DNA from: Roseburia hominis
GTDB lineage: Bacteria > Bacillota > Clostridia > Lachnospirales > Lachnospiraceae
DNA length: 64,000 nucleotides
NCBI GenBank assembly: GCA_040702975.1
Contig: CP159990.1
Location: 2,418,001 to 2,482,000, forward strand
Reading direction: 5' to 3'
The position numbers and the translations under genes were made by a program. Shown here in pieces: positions 29,974 through 39,581 of this stretch; position 1 is the first letter of the stretch; every line of letters starts with the position of its first letter. The notes below the pieces were generated by a model. It made no database searches. It saw only the letters and a list, made by a program, of their open reading frames with translations, and was not told the DNA's origin.

Positions 29974-31254
29974 ATGAGCGATTACAGGATTGAGACAAAG
30001 TGTATCCAGTCGGGTTACACACCGAAGAATGGGGAGGCAAGGGTTCTGCCGATCTATCAGAGTACGACCTTTAAATATGACGACAGCGATGAGATGGGCA
30101 AGCTGTTCGATCTGGAGAAGTCCGGCTATTTTTATACCAGACTTCAGAATCCGACCAACGACGCAGTGGCAGCAAAAATCTGCGATCTGGAAGGCGGTGT
30201 GGCTGCGATGCTTACTTCCTCCGGACAGGCGGCAAACTTTTATGCAGTCATGAATATTGCAGAGGCGGGGGATCACATCATCTGTTCTTCGGCGGTATAT
30301 GGCGGTACCTATAACCTGTATGCGCATACGATCCGCAAGATGGGAATTGCAGCGACTTTCGTAGATCCGGATTGCACAGAGGAAGAACTGAACGCGGCAT
30401 TTCAGGAGAATACGAAGGCGGTCGTAGGTGAGACGATCGCCAATCCGGCTCTGAATGTGCTGGATATCGAGAAATTTGGCAAAGCAGCACATGCGCACGG
30501 CGTTCCGCTTATCGTGGACAATACCTTTGCAACGCCGATTAACTGCCGTCCGTTCGAGTGGGGAGCCGATATCGTGACCCATTCTACAACCAAGTACATG
30601 GACGGACATGCTTCCTGTGTGGGCGGCGTGATCGTGGACAGTGGCAATTTTGACTGGGAAGCTCACGCAGAAAAATTCCCGGGACTTACGACGCCGGACG
30701 AGACCTACCACGGGCTGGTCTATACGGAGCGTTTCGGAAAAGGCGCTTACATCACAAAAGCGACCTCACAGATGATGCGTGACCTGGGTTCCATTCAGGC
30801 ACCGCAGAATGCATTCCTCCTGAATATCGGACTGGAGACGCTGCACCTTAGAATGCCGCGCCACTGCGAGAACGCCATTGCGGCAGCAAAGTACCTGAAA
30901 GGGCATGAGAAGGTGGCGTGGGTGAACTGCCCTTCCCTGGAAGGAGACAAATATTATGATCTGGCACAGAAATATATGCCGAACGGAACCTGCGGCGTGA
31001 TTACCTTCGGCCTCAAGGGTGGAAGAGACGCAGCAGTCAAGATGATGGACAGCCTTAAGATGATCGCAATCGTGACGCATGTCGCGGATGCGAGAAGCTG
31101 CGTACTGCATCCGGCAAGTCATACGCATCGTCAGATGAATGATAAGGAATTGCTGGAGGCAGGCGTACAGCCGGATCTGATTCGTTTCAGCGTGGGAATT
31201 GAGAATATTGACGACATCATTGCTGACCTGAAACAGGCATTGGAAGCGGTTTAG
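29974..31254 (+). CDS. metY: O-acetylhomoserine sulfhydrylase
   Basis: A PLP enzyme that replaces the acetyl group of O-acetylhomoserine with sulfide or methanethiol to give homocysteine or methionine. The 426-residue protein has the family signature SGYFYTRLQNPTNDAVAAKI, DNTFATPINCRPFEWGADI and the PLP lysine in HSTTKYMDGHA. The insertion after GVIVDSGNFDW is typical of MetY and not of cystathionine synthases. The gene is monocistronic, with AGGAGGAGC before the ATG, and is followed immediately by family B repeats. Confidence 0.93.
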   Translation: MSDYRIETKCIQSGYTPKNGEARVLPIYQSTTFKYDDSDEMGKLFDLEKSGYFYTRLQNPTNDAVAAKICDLEGGVAAMLTSSGQAANFYAVMNIAEAGDHIICSSAVYGGTYNLYAHTIRKMGIAATFVDPDCTEEELNAAFQENTKAVVGETIANPALNVLDIEKFGKAAHAHGVPLIVDNTFATPINCRPFEWGADIVTHSTTKYMDGHASCVGGVIVDSGNFDWEAHAEKFPGLTTPDETYHGLVYTERFGKGAYITKATSQMMRDLGSIQAPQNAFLLNIGLETLHLRMPRHCENAIAAAKYLKGHEKVAWVNCPSLEGDKYYDLAQKYMPNGTCGVITFGLKGGRDAAVKMMDSLKMIAIVTHVADARSCVLHPASHTHRQMNDKELLEAGVQPDLIRFSVGIENIDDIIADLKQALEAV

Positions 31255-31259
31255 AATGC

Positions 31260-31366
31260 CCTTGGGGTATACCTTGTGAAACGGCCGAATGGCCATGCGG
31301 GATGCCCTTGGGTATACCTTGTGAAACGGCCGAATGGCCATACGGGATGCCCTTGGGGTATACTTT
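31260..31366. repeat. Family B repeat, two copies and a partial third
   Basis: GGTATACC units begin at 31266 and 31311, with a third partial one at 31357; the period is 45-46 bp. Sequence between them is GTGAAACGGCCGAATGGCCAT and CGGGATGCCCTTG. The array starts within 12 bases of the metY stop codon. It matches the array at 26838 with few changes. Confidence 0.9.
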
Positions 31367-31434
31367 ATTGAATTTTGAGTAAAGTCTTAAATAGTAAAAC
31401 AGTAAGAGTTTCGTAGAAAGGTAAGAGTGAAATT

Positions 31435-31500
31435 AAAAAAACCTGGTATGGATTACAAAACTGTGTGAAAAGTGCAGAGATCCATATCAGGTTTTTTGTT
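31435..31500 (+). terminator. Long terminator hairpin upstream of tepA
   Basis: An 18-base arm from AAAAAACCTGGTATGGAT (31435-31452) pairs with ATCCATATCAGGTTTTTT (31480-31497) with one mismatch, around a 27-base loop. The T-run is part of the stem. It ends the metY transcript. Confidence 0.7.
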
Positions 31501-31592
31501 GCAAATAAGGTCCCCAAATAGCATCTTCATACATAGTTCTGCCGAAGCTGGGAAAAATAGTAATAGCAAATATGGTGTGCAGGAGGACGATA

Positions 31593-32450
31593 ATGTTTGA
31601 TGATAGTGATGTGAAAGAATATAAGATTCGAAAAAAGAGTGGATTTGTTGAATCAGACTGTAGCAGCGAAGGCCATGGACAGGCGAATACTGAGGCGGCC
31701 TGGGAGTCGGGGAATGCGAAGGCTATCCGGGAAGAGGAAAACGGAAACAGCGCAGATGCGGACAATGCTCAAAAGCAGAACGCAGAAGACGAGCATCTTC
31801 GGGAAATGGGAACGCTGCCTTTAAGCGAGAGCAGAAAAGGGCGAATCGAGCTTTTGACGATAATCGGGGAAGTGGAAGGCCATGAAGCGGTGGCCGGAAA
31901 TACGAAAGCCACCAAATATGAACATTTACTTCCAAAACTTGCTCAGATTGAAAACAGTGAAGAGGTGGATGGGGTGCTGATTCTTTTGAATACGCTGGGT
32001 GGCGATGTGGAAGCGGGGCTGGCCATCGCAGAGATGATCGCATCTCTCAGCAAGCCTACGGTATCGCTTGTCCTGGGAGGGTGCCATTCTATCGGCGGTC
32101 CTCTGGCAGTGTCAGCCGATTATTCCTTTATCGTTCCGAGCGGGACGATGATCATTCATCCGGTGCGCTCCAGCGGGATGTTCATCGGAGTGGCGCAGAG
32201 CCTGAGAAACATGGAAAAGACCCAGGATCGGATCACCGGGTTCCTTGCGGAACATTCCAAAATGACACAGGAGCGAATCGAGGAGTTGATGCTGGACTCT
32301 ACGCAGCTCGTCAAAGATGTGGGAACGATGCTGGAAGGAAATGAGGCGGTGAACGAAGGACTGATCGATGAAGTAGGTGGAATCAGTGACGCTTTGAAAA
32401 AGTTGCATGAAATGATAGCTGAAAATCGACAAAATTCTGATAAAAATTAA
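31593..32450 (+). CDS. tepA: TepA-type ClpP-like protease
   Basis: A 285-residue protein with an N-terminal charged extension (1-75) and a ClpP-like domain. Visible are NTLGGDVEAGLAIAEMI and LGGCHSIGGPLAV, where the serine in HSIGG is the expected nucleophile, and a HPVRSSG segment with the likely histidine. TepA is encoded next to spoIIIE in sporulating Firmicutes, as here with ftsK 108 bases downstream, and has been linked to degradation of spore proteins. The ATG at 31593 has AGGAGG 8 bases upstream; an earlier start at 31572 has none. The N-terminal extension is longer than usual and looks disordered. Confidence 0.83.
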   Translation: MFDDSDVKEYKIRKKSGFVESDCSSEGHGQANTEAAWESGNAKAIREEENGNSADADNAQKQNAEDEHLREMGTLPLSESRKGRIELLTIIGEVEGHEAVAGNTKATKYEHLLPKLAQIENSEEVDGVLILLNTLGGDVEAGLAIAEMIASLSKPTVSLVLGGCHSIGGPLAVSADYSFIVPSGTMIIHPVRSSGMFIGVAQSLRNMEKTQDRITGFLAEHSKMTQERIEELMLDSTQLVKDVGTMLEGNEAVNEGLIDEVGGISDALKKLHEMIAENRQNSDKN

Positions 32451-32453
32451 GTA

Positions 32454-32482
32454 ATGACAGAGACTTCCCCAAATGATATAAT
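32454..32482 (+). promoter_or_regulatory. Promoter of ftsK
   Basis: ATGACA (32454-32459), a 17-base spacer and TATAAT (32477-32482), directly after the tepA stop. ftsK can thus be expressed in vegetative cells apart from tepA. Confidence 0.75.
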
Positions 32483-32558
32483 AAAATATGTATGTTCTGA
32501 ATGCCAGAGTATTTGGCTTCGGAAATATAAGGGGTTTATTATTCAAGGGGGAAGTTGA

Positions 32559-35195
32559 ATGGCTTCAAAGACAAGTAACAAGAAAACAACCAATCGCAAG
32601 ACCCAGTCGAAAAAGACCGGGAACACGCGCCAAAAAACGACGGCTGCCAGGAGTAAGGCGGCAGTAAAGAGCGGAACCGATTCATTTCTTGCCACTGAGA
32701 TTGTAATTTGGACCACATTGGCGGTCAGTATTCTTCTGATCATCAGTAATTTTGGCGTTGCAGGTTTTATCGGAGATAAGATTGCCGACGTGATGCAGGG
32801 ATTATTTGGCTGGATCGCTTACGTATTTCCAATCCTGCTGTTTTGCGGAGTTTCTTTCCTGATCTCGAACAGGGGAAATTCCGTAGCTTACATAAAAATG
32901 ATTGCCGGGGTGGTGCTTACTGTTCTGCTCTGTGTTACGTTCCAGCTTTTGGACGATAAGGGCGGAAAGATCGGAGATGCGGTCACGAACCTTATGATTC
33001 CGGCAATCGGCACGGCAGGGACCTGGGTTGTGACAATCATTTTGATGGTGATCTGTATCGTTTTGATCACAGAAAAATCTATCCTGGGCGGAGTCAAAAG
33101 AAGCAGTGTGAAAGCATATGGAAAAGCACGAGAGGATCTGCAGCGCCATCAGGAAGAGGCGAGGGAGAAGAAAGAGAAGCGTCTTCAGATGGAGGAAGAG
33201 AGACGGGAACAAAGACGTGCAGACCATCAGGTATCCGGAGTTTCTTTTAATACGACCTTAGAGAAGAAGGAAGAAGACGTACCGCCGAAGGAGGAGCCGG
33301 TTAAAAAAGAGGCAAAGCCTGCTGCAAAGAAGGCGACCAAGAGAACGAAAAAGAACGTGGAGAGCGTACTGGCAGGCGCGGATGAAGCGGCGGCCAAGCA
33401 TATTCTTGAGCAGACTGGTCAGATTTCCTTAGATGATGTGGTCATCAACCGGACGATGCCGCTTTCTGCAAGAGAACTTATTCCGGAGCCGGAACCGAAG
33501 GAAGAGAAAGGATCGGAGCATGCGGCAGACCCTCGCGACGAGGTGCCGGGTTTCTTGAAAGACGCGATGGAAGAAGCAAAAGGAGCTTCCGTAGTCGTGC
33601 CTGCCGAAGCGGTGAGAAATGCAGAGGGGGCCGCTTCAAAAAGCAAAGGCGGTAAAAAAGAAAAAGTAGACGTAAATCAGGCAGTGGCTGATGTGGAGCA
33701 GACGATCGCGCAGGCAGCACCGAAACAAAAAGAATATCATTTTCCACCTATTAATCTGTTAAAGCGTGGGGACAAGAACGGCGGGGATTCTGACGCGCAT
33801 CTCAGAGAGACCGCTATGAAATTGCAGAAGACGCTGCAGACCTTCGGGGTCAATGTGACGATCACGAATATCAGCTGCGGTCCATCCGTCACCCGCTACG
33901 AGCTTCAGCCGGAGATGGGCGTAAAGGTCAGCAAGATCGTGGGACTTGCCGACGATATTAAGCTGAACCTTGCAGCGGCGGACATCCGTATTGAGGCTCC
34001 CATTCCGGGAAAAGCGGCGGTGGGAATCGAAGTTCCGAATAAAGAAAATACACCGGTCATGCTCCGGGATCTGCTGGAATCGGAAGAGTTCAAGAAGAGC
34101 AAATCCAAGATTTCCTTTGCCACCGGACGGGATATTGCCGGTAAAGTCGTGGTCTCAGACATAGGAAAAATGCCGCATCTTCTCGTGGCAGGCGCTACCG
34201 GTTCGGGGAAATCCGTCTGCATCAACACACTGATCATGAGTATTTTGTACAAGGCAAGACCCGATGAGGTGAAGCTGATCATGGTCGACCCGAAGGTGGT
34301 GGAATTAAGCGTATATAACGGAATTCCCCATCTGATGATACCGGTCGTGACGGATCCGAAGAAAGCGGCGGGAGCGCTGAACTGGGCCGTGGCCGAGATG
34401 ACCAAGAGATATCAGTTTTTCGCGGAATACAATGTCCGTGATCTGAAAGGCTTTAACGAGAAGGTAGAGGCGATCAAGGACATTGACGATCCGGAAAAAC
34501 TGAAGAAGATGCCGCAGATCATCATTATCGTAGATGAGCTGGCGGACCTGATGATGGTGGCGCCCGGAGAGGTGGAAGAGGCCATCTGCCGCCTGGCACA
34601 GCTTGCCAGGGCTGCCGGTATCCATCTGGTGCTGGCGACACAGAGACCTTCCGTCAATGTCATTACGGGACTTATCAAAGCAAATATGCCGTCCAGAATC
34701 GCATTTTCTGTTTCGTCGGGAGTGGATTCCCGAACGATCATCGACATGAACGGAGCGGAGAAGCTTTTGGGCAAAGGCGATATGCTGTTCTACCCGGCGG
34801 GCTACCAGAAGCCTGCGCGTGTGCAGGGGGCGTTCGTTTCCGATAAAGAGGTACAGGCGGTAGTCGAGTATCTGAAGGAGAACGGAGAGACGGCGGAGTA
34901 CAACGAAGAGATTCAGAATCATGTGAACAGTAATCTGGGAGCTGTGCCAGGTTCTGCAGGAGGCGCTTCGGAGCGGGATGCCTATTTCGCAGAGGCAGGA
35001 AAGTTCATTATCGAGAAGGACAAAGCCTCGATCGGCATGCTCCAGAGGGTGTTCAAGATTGGCTTTAACCGGGCGGCAAGAATCATGGATCAGCTCGCGG
35101 ACGCCGGCGTTGTAGGCGAGGAAGAGGGCACAAAGCCAAGAAAGGTTTTGATGTCCATGGAAGAATTTGAACAATATATTGATGAATATGTATAA
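32559..35195 (+). CDS. DNA translocase FtsK/SpoIIIE
   Basis: A membrane-anchored hexameric motor that pumps DNA through the division or sporulation septum. The 878-residue protein starts with a lysine-rich stretch (1-45), then four membrane helices (about 48-180), then a charged linker of some 230 residues, then the alpha/beta motor with Walker [10 protein letters not shown] (about 545-553) and Walker [31 protein letters not shown] is the family hallmark. The C-terminal gamma winged helix ([21 protein letters not shown]) reads polar DNA motifs. tepA next to it supports a SpoIIIE-type role in sporulation. Confidence 0.93.
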   Translation: MASKTSNKKTTNRKTQSKKTGNTRQKTTAARSKAAVKSGTDSFLATEIVIWTTLAVSILLIISNFGVAGFIGDKIADVMQGLFGWIAYVFPILLFCGVSFLISNRGNSVAYIKMIAGVVLTVLLCVTFQLLDDKGGKIGDAVTNLMIPAIGTAGTWVVTIILMVICIVLITEKSILGGVKRSSVKAYGKAREDLQRHQEEAREKKEKRLQMEEERREQRRADHQVSGVSFNTTLEKKEEDVPPKEEPVKKEAKPAAKKATKRTKKNVESVLAGADEAAAKHILEQTGQISLDDVVINRTMPLSARELIPEPEPKEEKGSEHAADPRDEVPGFLKDAMEEAKGASVVVPAEAVRNAEGAASKSKGGKKEKVDVNQAVADVEQTIAQAAPKQKEYHFPPINLLKRGDKNGGDSDAHLRETAMKLQKTLQTFGVNVTITNISCGPSVTRYELQPEMGVKVSKIVGLADDIKLNLAAADIRIEAPIPGKAAVGIEVPNKENTPVMLRDLLESEEFKKSKSKISFATGRDIAGKVVVSDIGKMPHLLVAGATGSGKSVCINTLIMSILYKARPDEVKLIMVDPKVVELSVYNGIPHLMIPVVTDPKKAAGALNWAVAEMTKRYQFFAEYNVRDLKGFNEKVEAIKDIDDPEKLKKMPQIIIIVDELADLMMVAPGEVEEAICRLAQLARAAGIHLVLATQRPSVNVITGLIKANMPSRIAFSVSSGVDSRTIIDMNGAEKLLGKGDMLFYPAGYQKPARVQGAFVSDKEVQAVVEYLKENGETAEYNEEIQNHVNSNLGAVPGSAGGASERDAYFAEAGKFIIEKDKASIGMLQRVFKIGFNRAARIMDQLADAGVVGEEEGTKPRKVLMSMEEFEQYIDEYV

Positions 35196-35401
35196 TATAC
35201 GGAAAAACGGTCATATATGATATGTTTATAACAATACATGATCTTAGAATCTGTATATCATGTAAAAAGTCATTTGCTGCCACCTGGTAGAGGAGCCGGT
35301 GGCAGTGTAATACAAGTTTTGCAGGATATTTTTCGGCGGAATCTGCCGGGGAATGATTTTGCAGGAAATGATATTTTTAAAGAGCAGAGAGGAGAACGCA
35401 A
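35196..35401. other. Non-coding gap before fhs
   Basis: A 206-base gap. It contains a perfect 8-bp stem CTGCCACC (35277-35284) with GGTGGCAG (35298-35305) and a 13-base loop, and a second stem-like CGGC...GCCG near 35334-35349. Neither is followed by a T-run. I could not match it to a known riboswitch class; the ZTP and THF types were considered. Confidence 0.4.
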
Positions 35402-37072
35402 ATGATGAAAACAGACATTCAGATCGCGCAGGAGGCACAGATGGCGCATATCCGCGATGTTGCGGCAAGCATCGGAATTGGGGAAGATGATCTTGAGTTT
35501 TACGGCAAATACAAGGCAAAACTTTCCGATGAATTATGGGATCAGATTAAGGATCGTCCGGACGGAAAGCTTGTACTTGTAACGGCTATCAATCCGACGC
35601 CGGCAGGAGAAGGTAAGACAACGACGACAGTAGGTCTTGGACAGGCTATGGCAAAATTGAACAAAAAAGCAATCATCGCCCTTCGTGAGCCGTCTTTAGG
35701 ACCGTGCTTTGGTATCAAAGGCGGGGCTGCAGGCGGTGGATATGCCCAGGTCGTTCCGATGGAAGATCTGAATCTGCATTTTACGGGAGATTTCCACGCC
35801 ATCACATCAGCGAATAACCTTCTGGCAGCAATGCTTGACAACCACATTCAGCAGGGAAACGCCCTTCAGATCGACCCGCGCCAGGTCGTGTGGAAACGTT
35901 GTCTTGATATGAATGACCGTGTCATGCGCAATATTGTGGTCGGTCTTGGAAACAAGATGGACGGAATGGTGCGTGAGGATCATTTTGTTATTACTGTTGC
36001 TTCTGAAATCATGGCGATCCTCTGTCTGGCAGATGATCTTGACGATTTGAAACGCCGCTTAGGCGAGATCATTGTTGCCTATACATTTGCCGGGGAACCG
36101 GTAACGGCAGAACAGCTTCATGCGACCGGAGCGATGACTGCTCTTTTGAAAGATGCCATTAAACCGAACCTGATCCAGACGCTTGAACATACGCCGGCCC
36201 TGGTTCACGGTGGTCCTTTCGCAAATATTGCACACGGCTGCAACAGTGTTCGTGCTACCAAGATGGCACTTAAGCTGGCAGATATCACCATCACGGAAGC
36301 CGGATTTGGCGCTGACCTTGGCGCAGAAAAATTCCTGGACATCAAATGCCGCAAAGCAGGACTTAAGCCGGATGCAATAGTTTTAGTTGCAACTGTTCGT
36401 GCTTTGAAGTATAATGGTGGAGTTGCAAAAAATAATCTGAATGAAGAGAACCTGGAAGCACTGGCAAAAGGCATCGTGAATCTGGAGAAACATATTGAGA
36501 ACCTTCAGAAATACGATGTGCCGGTGGTAGTTACCTTGAATTCATTCATTACCGATACAGAAGCAGAGTATGAATATATCCGTAAGTTCTGCGAAGACAG
36601 AGGCTGCGAGTTCGCACTTTCCAAAGTATGGGAAAAGGGCGGAGAAGGCGGAATCGAACTTGCCAATAAAGTGATTGAGACCCTGGAGAATAAAGAGAGC
36701 CATTATCACCCGCTTTATGCAGATGATTTATCATTGAAAGAGAAGATCGAGACGATCAGTAAAGAAATTTATGGGGCTCGCGGCGTGATTTATGAGCCGG
36801 CGGCGGAAAAACAGCTTGCCAAGATCGAGAGTATGGGATTTGGAAATCTTCCAATCTGTATGGCAAAGAATCAGTACTCTCTGTCTGACGACGCAAAACT
36901 GCTGGGACGTCCTGAGAATTTTGATATCCATATCCGTGAGGTCTATGTCAGCGCCGGAGCAGGCTTTGTGGTCGCGCTTACCGGAGCGATCATGACCATG
37001 CCTGGTCTTCCGAAGGTACCGGCGGCTGATGGAATTGATGTGGTAGAGGGAAAGATTACCGGATTATTCTAA
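35402..37072 (+). CDS. fhs: Formate-tetrahydrofolate ligase
   Basis: Joins formate to tetrahydrofolate using ATP to form 10-formyl-THF, for purine synthesis or the Wood-Ljungdahl methyl branch. The 556-residue length is standard. The P-loop is [13 protein letters not shown] (64-76), and [21 protein letters not shown] is the folate-binding segment. A run of [13 protein letters not shown] is conserved. AGAGGAGAACGC lies before the ATG. No other C1 genes are nearby, so an acetogenic role is not implied. Codon bias indicates high expression. Confidence 0.95.
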   Translation: MMKTDIQIAQEAQMAHIRDVAASIGIGEDDLEFYGKYKAKLSDELWDQIKDRPDGKLVLVTAINPTPAGEGKTTTTVGLGQAMAKLNKKAIIALREPSLGPCFGIKGGAAGGGYAQVVPMEDLNLHFTGDFHAITSANNLLAAMLDNHIQQGNALQIDPRQVVWKRCLDMNDRVMRNIVVGLGNKMDGMVREDHFVITVASEIMAILCLADDLDDLKRRLGEIIVAYTFAGEPVTAEQLHATGAMTALLKDAIKPNLIQTLEHTPALVHGGPFANIAHGCNSVRATKMALKLADITITEAGFGADLGAEKFLDIKCRKAGLKPDAIVLVATVRALKYNGGVAKNNLNEENLEALAKGIVNLEKHIENLQKYDVPVVVTLNSFITDTEAEYEYIRKFCEDRGCEFALSKVWEKGGEGGIELANKVIETLENKESHYHPLYADDLSLKEKIETISKEIYGARGVIYEPAAEKQLAKIESMGFGNLPICMAKNQYSLSDDAKLLGRPENFDIHIREVYVSAGAGFVVALTGAIMTMPGLPKVPAADGIDVVEGKITGLF

Positions 37073-37110
37073 TACGAAGCTGATTAGGAACCAGAAGGAG
37101 ACGAAAGACA

Positions 37111-38454
37111 ATGAAATGTATGAATTGCGGAGCAGAAATACCGGAGGGCAGACTTATTTGCCCCGGATGTGGCAGGGAAGTACAAATCGTGCCTGATTAC
37201 AATCCATTAGATGATGTTCTGACTGCGCAGGTAAAGGGTGCAATCAGCAAGACCATGTCCCTCTATCAGGACGGGCAGCCCGAAGTGCGCCGAAGCACTG
37301 ACCGCATGCCATCACCAAGAGGTGCAAATGAAAGAGGACGCACCGGATATGTGACTGGAAATCAGCGGACAGGCAAAAGAGCGCCACAGGGAAGCACCGG
37401 CAGAGGACGCACGGGCAGAGTAGCGCAGGGGAATACCGGCAGAGGACGCACCGGCAGAGTATCACAGGGAACCGGAAAGTCTGCGAAAATATCGCGGGAA
37501 GAGCAGGAACTGCGTCGGCGTCAGGCGGAGAAAAGGCGCATGATGGCCAAAAAGAAACGTATGCGGACCATCCTCATTCTTGCAGTGATTCTGGCCGCCT
37601 GTGTGGGAATTGTTTTTTTCCTGTACCAGAATTCCTACAGCGGTCTGATCGGACGTGGAAATAAGGATCTGGACGCGAAAGAGTATGCTGCTGCAACGGA
37701 AAAATTTGAGAAAGCTATGAAGAAAGATAAAAAGCGGGGCGAAGCATATTCTGGTCTGGCGGCAGTCTATATTGAACAGGATGATTTGGAAAAAGCGGAG
37801 CAGATGTTTTTAGAGGCGCTCAAAGATTATCCTTCTAATGTAGAGATTTACCGTGCTGCAATTCAGTTTTATTGTGATACAAAACAGGAGAACAAGGTTT
37901 CTGATCTGCTTGATGCATGTTCCAGTGATGCAGTATTATCGGAGTTGAGTGAATTTGTTTCAGATACGCCTCAGTTCAGCCTTGATGCGACGAAAGAGTA
38001 TGATGATATTCAGGCGCTGGAGCTTACCGGCGATGGGAAAGCGATTTACTATACTACAGATAGTACAGACCCGACTACTTCCAGCACAAAATATACGGAA
38101 CCGATCAAGTTAGATGAAGGAGAAACGGAAGTGCGGGCAATTTCTGTCAATGAAAAGGGGATTCCGAGCCTTGTCGCCTCCAGAACCTATATTATAAGGT
38201 TTCCCGTTGCGGATGCACCGGCAGTAACGCCGTCCACGGGGCAGTATGAAGGCAGTCAGAAGATTGAAGTGGTAGTGCCGGCCGGCTATGAAGCGCATTA
38301 TACTATGGATGCGACAACACCGACGGAGAACTCTGACCTCTATGAGGGGCCGATCGATATGCCGAAAGGAAAGACCATATTCAGTGTGGTGCTGGTGGAT
38401 AAAAAGGGCCGCTTAAGCGATGTTACGATACGGAATTACGAGCGCACAGAATAG
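37111..38454 (+). CDS. Zinc-ribbon, arginine/glycine-rich, TPR and chitobiase-like membrane protein
   Basis: A 447-residue protein whose exact role is unknown. In order: a zinc ribbon (MKCMNCGAEIPEGRLICPGCG, 3-22), a spacer, an Arg-Gly-Thr-rich repeat (about 75-125, units such as GRGRTGRV), a basic helix (RRRQAEKRRMMAKKKRMR), one membrane helix (about 150-170, ILILAVILAACVGIVFFLY), two TPR-like repeats (about 185-245, RGNKDLDAKEYAAATEKFEKA), then two repeats of the chitobiase/beta-hexosaminidase C-terminal type (YYTTDSTDPTTSSTKYTEPI and HYTMDATTPTENSDLYEGPI). The basic tail inside and the repeats outside suggest a surface-exposed scaffold, but this is inference. The family A repeat begins right after the stop. 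Confidence 0.75.
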   Translation: MKCMNCGAEIPEGRLICPGCGREVQIVPDYNPLDDVLTAQVKGAISKTMSLYQDGQPEVRRSTDRMPSPRGANERGRTGYVTGNQRTGKRAPQGSTGRGRTGRVAQGNTGRGRTGRVSQGTGKSAKISREEQELRRRQAEKRRMMAKKKRMRTILILAVILAACVGIVFFLYQNSYSGLIGRGNKDLDAKEYAAATEKFEKAMKKDKKRGEAYSGLAAVYIEQDDLEKAEQMFLEALKDYPSNVEIYRAAIQFYCDTKQENKVSDLLDACSSDAVLSELSEFVSDTPQFSLDATKEYDDIQALELTGDGKAIYYTTDSTDPTTSSTKYTEPIKLDEGETEVRAISVNEKGIPSLVASRTYIIRFPVADAPAVTPSTGQYEGSQKIEVVVPAGYEAHYTMDATTPTENSDLYEGPIDMPKGKTIFSVVLVDKKGRLSDVTIRNYERTE

Positions 38455-38460
38455 GCGACA

Positions 38461-38549
38461 CAGAGAGGAAGGTCCACTGGACTTTATTTCAGGTATGCCT
38501 GGCACCAAGACGAACGTCCACCGGACGTTCGCTTAGGTATGCTTGGCAA
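38461..38549. repeat. Family A repeat, two copies in reverse orientation
   Basis: Two units read on the - strand: 38549-38505 (GCCAAGCATACC, hairpin CGAACGTCC-GGT-GGACGTTCG) and about 38504-38461 (GCCAGGCATACC, hairpin AAAGTCC-AGT-GGACCTT). The arms differ from those of other copies but keep pairing. Confidence 0.85.
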
Positions 38550-38567
38550 CTAAAAGATAGTAAATGA

Positions 38568-38610
38568 GAGAGAAGAGATGACAGTTTTTGCCGCTTTTCT
38601 CTCTTTTTTC
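38568..38610 (+). terminator. Terminator before nfnA
   Basis: GAGAGAAGAG (38568-38577) pairs with CTTTTCTCTC (38594-38603) with one G-U pair, followed by TTTTTTC. Confidence 0.75.
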
Positions 38611-38632
38611 CTGCCAGAAAAGCAAGAAATAC

Positions 38633-38661
38633 TTGATATTTAATCGTTTATAATTTATCAT
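38633..38661 (+). promoter_or_regulatory. Promoter of nfnAB
   Basis: TTGATA (38633-38638), a 17-base spacer and TATCAT (38656-38661), 32 bases before the nfnA start. Confidence 0.55.
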
Positions 38662-38693
38662 AGAATAAGTAAAACTTTTAGGAGGCATATACA

Positions 38694-39581
38694 ATGTACA
38701 AAATAAGAAAAGCTGAAAAATTAGCTGACAAGATTTTTCTTATGGATGTAGAAGCACCCCGTGTTGCAAAGCACTGTGAACCGGGACAGTTTGTAATCGT
38801 CAAGATGGATGACAAGGGGGAAAGAATTCCGCTGACAATCTGTGACTATGACAGAGAAGAGGGAACGATCACCATCGTATTCCAGGCTGTCGGAGCATCT
38901 ACAGAGAAGATGACCGCGCTTAAAGCCGGGGACAGCTTCCGGGATTTCACAGGACCGCTGGGATGTCCTTCCGAGCTTGTCTCTGAGGACATGGAAAGCC
39001 TGAAGAACAAGAAGATCCTGTTTGTAGCCGGCGGTGTTGGCGCAGCACCTGTATATCCGCAGGTTAAATGGATGAAAGCACACGGCATTGATGTTGATGT
39101 CATTGTTGGTGCTAAGACCAAGGACATGCTGATCCTTGAAAAGGAGATGGAAGCTGTTGCAGGTACCTATTATCCCTGTACAGATGACGGTACATACGGA
39201 CATGCAGGAATGGTAACCACCAAGATTGAGAAGCTGGTTGAAGAAGGCAAGAAATACGATGTATGTGTTGCAATCGGACCGATGATCATGATGAAGTTTG
39301 TCTGCCTGCTTACAAAGAAACTGGAGATCCCGACGATCGTCAGCATGAACCCGATCATGGTAGACGGAACCGGTATGTGTGGCGCATGCCGTCTGCGTGT
39401 AGGTGATGAGGTTAAATTTGCATGTGTTGACGGACCGGAGTTCGACGGACACCTTGTGAACTTTGACGAAGCTATGAAGAGACAGCAGATGTACAAGACT
39501 GAAGAAGGCAGAGCATTGTTAAAATTACAGGAAGGTGACACACATCACGGTGGATGTGGTCATTGCGGAGGTGAAGAGTAA
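38694..39581 (+). CDS. NfnA-like ferredoxin-NADP reductase subunit
   Basis: A 295-residue flavoprotein of the sulfide/dihydroorotate dehydrogenase-like group, with an FAD-binding barrel (1-95) and an NAD(P)-binding domain (AGGVGAAPVYPQVKW near 105). GTGMCGACRLRVGDEVKFACVDGP holds the 2Fe-2S cluster. With the next gene it matches NfnAB, an electron-bifurcating transhydrogenase in which ferredoxin and NADH together reduce NADP+. The C-terminus carries an extra CGHCGGEE tail after a GDTHHG stretch. AGGAGG lies 9 bases before the ATG. The stop codon overlaps the next start by one base. Confidence 0.85.
   Translation: MYKIRKAEKLADKIFLMDVEAPRVAKHCEPGQFVIVKMDDKGERIPLTICDYDREEGTITIVFQAVGASTEKMTALKAGDSFRDFTGPLGCPSELVSEDMESLKNKKILFVAGGVGAAPVYPQVKWMKAHGIDVDVIVGAKTKDMLILEKEMEAVAGTYYPCTDDGTYGHAGMVTTKIEKLVEEGKKYDVCVAIGPMIMMKFVCLLTKKLEIPTIVSMNPIMVDGTGMCGACRLRVGDEVKFACVDGPEFDGHLVNFDEAMKRQQMYKTEEGRALLKLQEGDTHHGGCGHCGGEE

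Noticed and set aside
35277..35305. Terminator or riboswitch before fhs
   Set aside because: The stem is perfect but no T-run follows and no ZTP, THF or SAM core motif could be found.
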